A DNA stretch of 64,000 nt, taken from contig OX442436.1 in NCBI GenBank assembly GCA_949361645.1, positions 3,286,032-3,350,031 on the forward strand, given 5' to 3'. Shown one piece after another: positions 54,927 to 64,000 of this stretch. The first letter of the stretch is position 1. Each line of letters begins with the position of its first letter. Below the pieces are notes generated by a model, which saw nothing but the letters and a program-made list of their open reading frames with translations, did no database searches and had not been told where the DNA came from. Source of the DNA: Spongilla lacustris. Taxonomy: Eukaryota > Porifera > Demospongiae > Spongillida > Spongillidae. A program made the position numbers and the translations under genes.

Positions 54927-56112
54927 TTATCATAAACCATTCAATTGTAAATTAAATCTAACACACTCAGATATACTATCCATATGTATCTAGATTTACT
55001 AACTAGTGATTGTTTAATTATTAAATGTCGTTATTATGATTTAAATGATAGTATACCTATTGTGAATATCTCAGTGTGGAAATAACACTTATGGTTTAAC
55101 ATGGTTTATCATAAACCATTCAATGGTAAATTAAATCTAATACACTCAGACATACTATCCATATGTATCTAGATTTACTAACTAGTAATAGTTTAATTAT
55201 TAAATGTACTTATTATGATTTTAATGATAGTATACCAATTGTGAATATCTTAGTGTGGAAATAACACATGGTTTAACATGGTTTATCATAAACCATTCAA
55301 TGGTAAATTAAATCTAATACACTCAGACATACTATCCATATGTATCTAGATTTACTAACTAGTAATGGTTTAATTATTAAATGTACTTATTATGATTTTA
55401 ATGATAGAATAACAATTGTGAATATCTCAGTGTGGAAACAACACATGGTTTAACATGGTTTATCAAAAACCATTCAATGGTAAAATAAATCTAATACACT
55501 CAGACATACTATCCATATGTATCTAGAATTACTAACTAGTAATTGTTTAATTATTAAATGTCGTTATCATGATTTTAATGATAGTATACCATTTGTGAAC
55601 ATCTTAGTGTGGAAATAACACTTATTGTTTAACATGGTTTATCATAAACCATTCAATGGTAAATTAAATCTAATACACTCAGCTATACTATCCATATGCA
55701 TCTAGATTTACTAACTAGTAATGGTTTAATTATTAAATATACTTATTATAATTTTAGTGATAGTATACCTACTGTAAATATCTCAGTGTGGAGATAACAC
55801 TTATGGTTTAACATGGTTTATCATAAACCATTCAATGGTAAATTAAATCTAATACACTCAGATATACTATCCATATGTATCTAGATTTACTAACTGGTAA
55901 TAGTTTAATTATAAAATGTACTTATTATGATTTTAGTGATAGTATACCTATTGTGAATATCTCAGTGTGGAAATAACACATGGTTTAACATGGTTTATCA
56001 TAAACCATTCAATGGTAAATTAAATCTAATATACTCAGACATACTATCCACATGTATCTAGATTTACTAACTAGTAATGGTTTAATTATTAAATGTACTT
56101 ATTATGATTTTA
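53981..56112 (+). repeat. 12-mer HOR unit (2,132 bp), copy 1
   Basis: Positions 53942-56112 match 56074-58244 at 2,132 bp (12 monomers). The limits are G53941 versus A56073 and G56113 versus A58245. Rare markers present in both copies are CTTCATATGATTTT, AACAAGTAATGG, GTGGAAACAACAC and CCATTTGTGAACATC. I noticed no difference inside the match, but I did not compare every base. Confidence 0.9.
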
Positions 56113-58244
56113 GTGATAGTATACCTATTGTGAATATCTCAGTGTGGAAATACCACTTATGGTTTAACATGGTTTATCATAAACCATTCAATGGTAAATT
56201 AAATCTAATACACTCAGATATACTATATATATGTATCTAGATTTACTAACTAGTAATGGTTTAATTATTAAATGTACTTATTATGATTTTAGTGATAGTA
56301 TACCTATTGTGAATATCTCAGTGTGGAAATAACTTATGGTTTAACATGGTTTGTCAAAAACCATTCAATGGTAAAATAAATCTAATACACTCAGACATAC
56401 TATCCATATGTATCTAGAATAACTAACTAGTAATTGTTTAATTATTAAATGTCGTTATTATGATTTTAATGATAGTATACCAATTGTGAATATCTTAGTG
56501 TGGAAATAACACATGGTTTAACATGGTTTATCATAAACCATTCAATGGTAAATTAAATCTAATACACTCAGACATACTATCCATATGTATCTAGATTTAC
56601 TAACTAGTAATGGTTTAATTATTAAATGTACTTATTATGATTTTAATGATAGAATAACAAATGTGAATATCTCAGTGTGGAAATAACACATGGTTTAACA
56701 TGGTTTATCATAAACCATTCAATGGTAAATTAAATCTAATACACTCAGACATACTATCCATATGAATCTAGATTTAGTAACAAGTAATGGTTTATTTATT
56801 AAATCCTCTTCATATGATTTTAATGATAGTGTACCTATTGTGAATATCTCAGTGTGGAAATAACACATGGTTTAACATGGTTTATCATAATCCATTCAAT
56901 GGTAAATTAAATCTAATACACTCAGACATACTATCCATATGTATTAAGATTTACTAACTAGTAATGGTTTCATTATTAAATGTACTTATTATGATTTTAA
57001 TGATAGAATAACAATTGTGAATATCTCAGTGTGGAAATAACACATGGTTTAACATGGTTTATCATAAACCATTCAATTGTAAATTAAATCTAACACACTC
57101 AGATATACTATCCATATGTATCTAGATTTACTAACTAGTGATTGTTTAATTATTAAATGTCGTTATTATGATTTAAATGATAGTATACCTATTGTGAATA
57201 TCTCAGTGTGGAAATAACACTTATGGTTTAACATGGTTTATCATAAACCATTCAATGGTAAATTAAATCTAATACACTCAGACATACTATCCATATGTAT
57301 CTAGATTTACTAACTAGTAATAGTTTAATTATTAAATGTACTTATTATGATTTTAATGATAGTATACCAATTGTGAATATCTTAGTGTGGAAATAACACA
57401 TGGTTTAACATGGTTTATCATAAACCATTCAATGGTAAATTAAATCTAATACACTCAGACATACTATCCATATGTATCTAGATTTACTAACTAGTAATGG
57501 TTTAATTATTAAATGTACTTATTATGATTTTAATGATAGAATAACAATTGTGAATATCTCAGTGTGGAAACAACACATGGTTTAACATGGTTTATCAAAA
57601 ACCATTCAATGGTAAAATAAATCTAATACACTCAGACATACTATCCATATGTATCTAGAATTACTAACTAGTAATTGTTTAATTATTAAATGTCGTTATC
57701 ATGATTTTAATGATAGTATACCATTTGTGAACATCTTAGTGTGGAAATAACACTTATTGTTTAACATGGTTTATCATAAACCATTCAATGGTAAATTAAA
57801 TCTAATACACTCAGCTATACTATCCATATGCATCTAGATTTACTAACTAGTAATGGTTTAATTATTAAATATACTTATTATAATTTTAGTGATAGTATAC
57901 CTACTGTAAATATCTCAGTGTGGAGATAACACTTATGGTTTAACATGGTTTATCATAAACCATTCAATGGTAAATTAAATCTAATACACTCAGATATACT
58001 ATCCATATGTATCTAGATTTACTAACTGGTAATAGTTTAATTATAAAATGTACTTATTATGATTTTAGTGATAGTATACCTATTGTGAATATCTCAGTGT
58101 GGAAATAACACATGGTTTAACATGGTTTATCATAAACCATTCAATGGTAAATTAAATCTAATATACTCAGACATACTATCCACATGTATCTAGATTTACT
58201 AACTAGTAATGGTTTAATTATTAAATGTACTTATTATGATTTTA
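56113..58244 (+). repeat. 12-mer HOR unit (2,132 bp), copy 2
   Basis: This is the tandem partner of 53981-56112 and the last long, nearly identical HOR before the array edge. At the left junction (56052-56230) the monomer is a hybrid: it starts with the CCACATGTATC ... AACTAGTAATGG of one class and ends with the TACCACTTATGG ... ACTATATATATG of class Y. This is consistent with a crossover within that monomer. Confidence 0.9.
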
Positions 58245-61200
58245 ATGATAGAATAACAATTGTGAATATCTCAGTGTGGAAATAACACATGGTTTAACAT
58301 GGTTTATCAAAAACCATTCAATGGTAAAATAAATCTAATACACTCAGACATACTATCCATATGTATCTAGAATTACTAACTAGTAATGGTTTAATTATTA
58401 AATGTCGTTATTATGATTTTAATGATAGTATACCAATTGTGAATATCTAAGTGTGGAAATAACACATGGTTTAACATGGTTTATCAAAAACCATTCAATG
58501 GTAAATTAAAACTAATACACTCAGACATACTATCCATATGTATCTAGATTTACTAACAAGTAATGGTTTAATTATTAAATGTACTTATTATGATTTTAAT
58601 GATAGAATAACAATTGTGAATATCTCAGTGTGGAAATGACACATGGTTTAACATGGTTTATCAAAAACCATTCAATGGTAAAATAAATCTAATACACTCA
58701 GACATACTATCCATATGTGTCTAGAATTACTAACTAGTAATTGTTTAATTATTAAATGTCGTTATTATGATTTTAATGATAGTATACCAATTGTGAATAT
58801 CTTAGTGTGGAAATAACACTTATTGTTTAACATGGTTTATCATAAACCATTCAATGGTAAATTAAATCTAACACACTCAGATATACTATCCATATGTATC
58901 TAGATTTACTAACTAGTAATGGTTTAATTATTAAATGTCGTTATTATGATTTTAGTGATAGTATACCTATTGTGAATATCTTAGTGTGGAAATAACACTT
59001 ATTGTTTAACATGGTTTATCATAAACCATTCAATGGTAAATTAAATCTAACACACTTAGATATACTATCCATATGTATCTAGATTTACTAACTAGTAATG
59101 GTTTAATTATTAAATGTACTTATTATGATTTTAGTGATAGTATACCTATTGTGAATATCTCAGTGTTGAAATACCACTTGGAAATAACACATGGTTTAAC
59201 GTGGTATATCATAAACCATTCAATGGTAAATTAAATCTAATACACTCAGACATACTATCCATATGTATCTAGATTTACTAACTAGTAATGGTTTAATTAT
59301 TAAATGTACTTATTATGATTTTAGTGATAGTATACCTATTGTGAATATCTCAGTGTGGAAATAACACTTATGGTTTAACATGGTTTATCATAAACCATTC
59401 AATGGTAAATTAAATCTAATACACTCAGACATACTATCCATATGTATTTAGATTTACTAACTAGTAATGGTTTGATTATTAAATGTACTTATTATGATTT
59501 TAATGATAGAATAACAATTGTGAATATCTCAGTGTGGAAATAACACATGGTTTAACATGGTTTATCAAAAACCATTCAATGGTAAAATAAATCTAATACA
59601 CTCAGACATACTATCCATATGTATCTAGAATTACTAACTAGTAATTGTTTAATTATTAAATGTCGTTATTATGATTTTAATGATAGTATACCAATAGTGA
59701 ATATCTTAGTGTGGAAATAACACTTATTGTTTAACATGGTTTATCATAAACCATTCAATGGTAAATTAAATCTAACACACTCAGATATACTATCCATATG
59801 TATCTAGATTTACTAACTAGTAATGGTTTAATTATTAAATGTACTTATTATGATTTTAGTGATAGTATACCTATTGTGAATATCTCAGTGTGGAAATTAC
59901 ACATGGTTTAACATGGTTTATCATAAACCATTCAATGGTAAATTAAATCTAATACATTCAGACATACTATCCATATGTATCTAGATTTACTAACTGGTAA
60001 TGGTTTAATTATTAAATGTACTTATTATGATTTTAGTGATAGTATACCTATTGTGAATATCTCAGTGTGGAAATACCACTTGGAAATAACACATGGTTTA
60101 ACATGGTATATCATAAACCATTCAATGGTAAATTAATTCTAATACACTCAGACATACTATCCATATGTATTTAGATTTACTAACTAGTAATGGTTTAATT
60201 ATTAAATGTACTTATTATGATTTTAATGATAGAATAACAATTGTGAATATCTCAGTGTGGAAATGACACATGGTTTAACATGGTTTATCAAAAACCATTC
60301 AATGGTAAAATAAATCTAATACACTCAGACATACTATCCATATGTATCTAGAATTACTAACTAGTAATTGTTTAATTATTAAATGTCGTTATTATGATTT
60401 TAATGATAGTATACCAATTGTGAATATCTTAGTGTGGAAATAACACTTATTGTTTAACATGGTTTATCATAAACCATTCAATGGTAAATTAAATCTAACA
60501 CACTCAGATATACTATCCATATGTATCTAGATTTACTAACTAGTAATGGTTTAATTATTAAATGTACTTATTATGATTTTAGTGATAGTATACCTATTGT
60601 GAATATCTTAGTGTGGAAATAACACTTATTGTTTAACATGGTTTATCATAAACCATTCAATGGTAAATTAAATCTAATACACTCAGACATACTATCCATA
60701 TGCATCTAGATTTACTAACTAGTAATTGTTTAATTATTAAATGTACTTATTATGATTTTAATGATAGTGTACCTATTGTGAATATCTCAGTGTGGAAATA
60801 ACACATGGTTTAACATGGTTTATCATAATCCATTCAATGGTAAATTAAATCTAATACACTCAGACATACTATCCATATGTATCTAGATTTACTAACTGGT
60901 AATGGTTTAATTATTAAATGTACTTATTATGATTTTAGTGATAGTATACCTATTGTGAATATCTCAGTGTGGAAATACCACTTGGAAAAAACACATGGTT
61001 TAACATGGTATATCATAAACCATTCAATAGTAAATTAATTCTAATACACTCAGACATACTATCCATATGTATCTACATTTACTAACTAGTAATGGTTTAA
61101 TTATTAAACGTTGTTATTATGATATAAATAAAAGTATACCAATTGTGAATATCTCAGTGTGGAAATAACACATGGTTTAACATGGTTTATCAAAAACCAT

Positions 61201-62324
61201 TCAATGGTAAATTAAATCTAATACACTCAGACATACTATCCATATGTATCTAGAATTACTACCTAGTAATTGTTTAATTATTAAATGTACTTATTATGAT
61301 TTTAGTGATAGTATACCTATTGTGAATATCTCAGTGTGGAAATACCACTTGGAAAAAACACAGGGTTTAACATGGTATATCATAAACCATTCAATAGTAA
61401 ATTAATTCTAATACACTCAGACATACTATCCATATGTATCTACATTTACTAACTAGTAATGGTTTAATTATTAAACGTTGTTATTATGATATAAATAAAA
61501 GTATACCAATTGTGAATATCTCAGTGTGGAAATAACACTTATGGTTTAATATGGTTTATCATAAACCATTGAATGGTAAATTAAATCTAATACACTCAGA
61601 CATACTATCCATATGTATCTAGATTTACTAACTAGTAATGGTTTAATTATTAAATGTACTTATTATGATTTTAATGATAGAATAACAATTGTGAATATCT
61701 CAGTGTGGAAATAACACATGGTTTAACATGGTTTATCAAAAACCATTCAATGGTAAAATAAATCTAATACACTCAGACATACTATCCATATGTATCTAGA
61801 ATTACTAACTAGTAATTGTTTAATTATTAAATGTCGTTATTATGATTTTAATGATAGTATACCAATAGTGAATATCTTAGTGTGGAAATAACACTTATTG
61901 TTTAACATGGTTTATCATAAACCATTCAATTGTAAATTAAATCTAACACACTCAGATATACTATCCATATGTATCTAGATTTACTAACTAGTGATTGTTT
62001 AATTATTAAATGTCGTTATTATGATTTAAATGATAGTATACCTATTGTGAATATCTCAGTGTGGAAATAACACTTATGGTTTAACATGGTTTATCATAAA
62101 CCATTCAATGGTAAATTAAATCTAATACACTCAGACATACTATCCATATGTATCTAGATTTACTAACTAGTAATAGTTTAATTATTAAATGTACTTATTA
62201 TGATTTTAATGATAGAATAACAATTGTGAATATCTCAGTGTGGAAATAACACATGGTTTAACATGGTTTATCAAAAACCATTCAATGGTAAAATAAATCT
62301 AATACACTCAGACATACTATCCAT
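58245..62324 (+). repeat. Array-edge satellite, less homogenised
   Basis: About 23 monomers are of the usual classes but in an irregular order, with many private changes (AAATGACAC near 58635, TATGTGTCTAG near 58717, AACGTGGTATATC near 59199, AATTACACATGG near 59897, CACAGGG near 61359, TTTAATATGG near 61546, CCATTGAATGG near 61567). The only short HOR I see is a 367-bp pair (190 + 177) carrying GGAAAAAACAC near 60983 and 61350. Lower homogenisation near an array border is expected from unequal exchange. Confidence 0.75.
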
Positions 62325-62496
62325 ATGTATCTAGAATTTCTAACTAGTAATTGTTTAATTATTAAATGTCGTTATTATGATTTAAATGATAGTATACCTA
62401 TTGTGAATATCTCAGTGTGGAAATAACACTTATTGTTTAACATGGTTTATCATAAACCATTCAATGGGAAATTAAATCTAATACACTCAGACATAC
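62325..62496 (+). repeat. Terminal truncated 179-bp monomer
   Basis: The last unit starts at the usual ATG landmark, carries TCTAGAATTTCTAAC and CAATGGGAAATT changes, and stops after CTCAGACATAC. It lacks only the last 7 bases (TATCCAT) of the monomer. The break is within a few bases of the unit boundary used here, but that boundary is arbitrary. Confidence 0.9.
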
Positions 62497-62506
62497 ATAA
62501 ATGGAG
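62491..62506. other. Satellite / minisatellite junction
   Basis: The sequence passes from ACATAC (satellite) directly to ATAAATGGAG (minisatellite) with no unique sequence between. The minisatellite has a similar GCTATAAATGGAG variant near 62744, so the first unit is a normal member. ATAC is found in both repeats at the break (AGACATACT and GCTATACAT), a possible 4-bp microhomology. Confidence 0.85.
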
Positions 62507-62520
62507 TGAAGCTTTATGCT

Positions 62521-63450
62521 CAATGCTTTACCAGGAGTGAAGCTATACGCTCAATTCTATACAAGGAGTGAAGCGATATGTTCATTGCAGTAAATGAAGT
62601 GAAACATTATGCTCATTTCTATACAAGGAGTGAAGCTTTATGCTCATTGCTAGATAAGGAGTGAAGCTATGTGTTCATTGCTATACATGGAGTGAAGCTT
62701 TATGCTCATTGCTATACTTGAAGTGAAGCGTTATGCTCATTGCTATAAATGGAGTCAAGCTCCAGGCTTAATGCTATACAAGGAGTGAAGCTATATGCTC
62801 ATTGCTATACATGGAGTATAGCTTTATGCTCATTACTATACATGGAGTGAAGCATTATGTTCAATGCTAACCAAGGAGAGAAGTACTATGCTCTTTGCTA
62901 TACATGGAGTTAAGCTTTATGCTCATTCCTATACATGGAGTGAAGCTTTGTGCTAATTGCTATACATGGAGTGAAGCTTTATGCTCAATTCCATACAAGG
63001 AGTGAAGCTACATGCTCATTGCTATACATGGAGTGAAGCTTTAAGCTCAATACTACACATGGAATGAAGCTTTAAGCTCCTTCCTATACATGGTGTGAAG
63101 CTGTGCGCTCATTGTTATACATGGAGTGAAGTTATATGCTCATTGCTATACATGGAGTGAAGCTTTATGCTCAATGCTTTACCAGGATTGAAGCTATACG
63201 CTCATTGCTATACAAGGAGTGAAGCGATATGTTCATTGCAGTACATGAAGTGAAGCATTATGCTCATTTCTATACAAGGAGTGAAGCTTTATGCTCATTG
63301 CTATATAAGGAGTGAAGCTATGTGCTCATTGCTATACATGTAGTGAAGCTTTAAGCTCCTTCCTATTCATGGTGTGAAGCTTTGCGCTCATTGTTATACA
63401 TGGAGAGAAGTTTTACGCTCATTGCTATACATGGAGTGAAGCTTTATGCT
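62521..63450 (+). repeat. Minisatellite HOR unit (~930 bp, 30 units), copy 1
   Basis: CAATGCTTTACCAGGA at 62521 returns at 63451 (930 bp = 30 x 31). Downstream markers GCTCCAGGCT (62759 and 63691) and GAAGCTACATGCTC (63004 and 63936) are 932 bp apart because copy 2 has a 2-bp insertion (GCGTTATATGCTC near 63659 for GCGTTATGCTC). An extra partial copy of the first part lies inside this unit at about 63172, 651 bp (21 units) from 62521 and 279 bp (9 units) before 63451. Confidence 0.85.
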
Positions 63451-64000
63451 CAATGCTTTACCAGGATTGAAGCTATACGCTCATTGCTATACAAGGTGTG
63501 AAGCAATATGTTCATTGGAGTACATGAAGTGAAGCATTATGCTCATTTCTATACAAGGAGTGAAGCTTTATGCTCATTACTATATAAGGAGTGAAGCTAT
63601 GTGCTCATTGCTATACATGGAGTGAAGCTTTATGCATATTGCTATACATGAAGTGAAGCGTTATATGCTCATTGCTATACATGGAGTCAAGCTCCAGGCT
63701 CAATGCTATACAAGGAGTGAAGCTATATGCTCATTGCTATTCATGGAGTAAAGCTTTATGCTCATTACTATACATGGAGTGAAGCATTATGTTCAAAGCT
63801 AATCAAGGAATGAAGCACTATGCTCTTTGCTATACATGGAGTTAAGCTTTATGCTCATTCCTATACATGGAGTGAAGCTTTGTGCTCATCGCTATTCATG
63901 GTGTGAAGCTTTATGCTCAATTCCATACAAAGAGTGAAGCTACATGCTCATTGCTATACATGGAGTGAAGCTTTAAGCTCAATACTACACTTGGAATGAA
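63451..64000 (+). repeat. Minisatellite HOR unit, copy 2 (cut by window end)
   Basis: This is the second copy of the ~930-bp higher-order unit. The unit order is the same as in copy 1 up to the end of the window. Differences include GCAATATG for GCGATATG near 63503, ATTGGAGTAC near 63515 for ATTGCAGTAA, and CACTTGGAATG for CACATGGAATG near 63987. Confidence 0.82.

Larger units (their letters stand above)
1..62496 (+). repeat. AT-rich ~179-bp satellite array, ~350 head-to-tail monomers
   Basis: The same unit recurs without interruption across this interval. Recognisable landmarks in nearly every monomer are CATATG followed by TATCTAGA, ACTAGTAATGG, TTTAATTATTAAA, AGTATACC, GTGAATATCTCAGTGTGG, TTTAACATGGTTTATC, CCATTCAATGG and ACACTCAGACATAC. 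The spacing between equivalent points is 177 or 179 bp in most monomers, with 172- and 190-bp variants. All monomers point the same way; I found no inversion, transposon or unrelated insert. The window opens inside a monomer, 10 bases after its ATG landmark, so the left end of the array lies outside the window. A unit of about 179 bp is in the size range common for centromeric satellites, which wrap one nucleosome plus linker, but centromere function is inference. No CENP-B box (TTCG....A..CGGG) was noticed. Confidence in the repeat is very high; its chromosomal role is unknown. Confidence 0.98.
62497..64000 (+). repeat. 31-bp minisatellite array, ~48 units, continues past window
   Basis: The consensus unit reads TACATGGAGTGAAGC then TTTATGCTCATTGCTA, 31 bp, about 39% G+C. 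Spacing was checked at GGAG 62658, 62689 and the aligned G62720. Most units carry AAGCTT (HindIII) or the AAGCTA variant. Common variants are CAAGG for CATGG, CTATATGC or CTATGTGC for CTTTATGC, and ATTCC for ATTGC. It is unrelated in sequence and base composition to the 179-bp satellite. No open frame of note and no gene is seen. Its right end is outside the window. Confidence 0.95.

Noticed and set aside
1..62496. CRISPR array (regularly repeated units)
   Set aside because: The repeats are contiguous 177-190-bp units with no unique spacers of constant length and no cas genes.
62497..64000. CRISPR-like or telomeric repeat at the right end
   Set aside because: The 31-bp units abut one another with no spacers, and the unit is not a telomere motif.

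Overview
This window is almost entirely satellite DNA. Positions 1 to about 62,496 are one uninterrupted head-to-tail array of an AT-rich monomer of about 179 bp. A representative full-length monomer at 347-525 has about 26% G+C. Dividing the length by the period gives about 350 monomers, all in the same orientation. From about 62,497 to the window end the sequence switches abruptly to a different array, a 31-bp minisatellite of about 39% G+C with roughly 48 units. I see no credible protein-coding gene, rRNA, tRNA, transposon insertion or CRISPR array on either strand. This composition points to a eukaryotic chromosome, most plausibly a centromeric, pericentromeric or other heterochromatic block from a long-read assembly. 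The species cannot be named: the monomer does not resemble 171-bp primate alpha satellite as I know it.

Layout of the large array. Monomers fall into recognisable sequence classes and length classes (172, 177, 179 and 190 bp). The classes follow each other in fixed orders, giving nested higher-order repeats (HORs). Left part (1-28 kb): a 10-mer (1,794 bp), a 16-mer (2,864 bp), a nearly perfect 29-mer tandem duplication (5,167 bp at about 10.5-20.9 kb), and long-distance copies displaced by 7,342 bp and about 14,455 bp. Middle (28-42 kb): a mosaic zone, then an 18-mer (3,231 bp), a 6-mer (1,071 bp) and a 3-mer (535 bp). Right part (42-58 kb): blocks displaced by 4,641/4,462, 1,953, 2,667 and 2,132 bp. 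From about 58.2 to 62.5 kb the monomers carry scattered private changes and no long HOR is visible, as expected near an array edge.

Each monomer carries three short near-perfect dyads (TTTAAT-T-ATTAAA, ATGGTTTAT-C-ATAAACCAT and ACCATT-C-AATGGT). The last two overlap, so their hairpins exclude each other. One class of monomer specifically breaks the large dyad. Thirty 62-codon reading frames occur, but they are by-products of the repeat: a TAA-to-TAC change opens the frame in particular classes, and the 179-bp period shifts the frame at every monomer.

The minisatellite has its own higher-order repeat of about 930 bp (30 units). No gene system is encoded here. What is of interest is the array architecture, the dyads and the satellite/minisatellite boundary.
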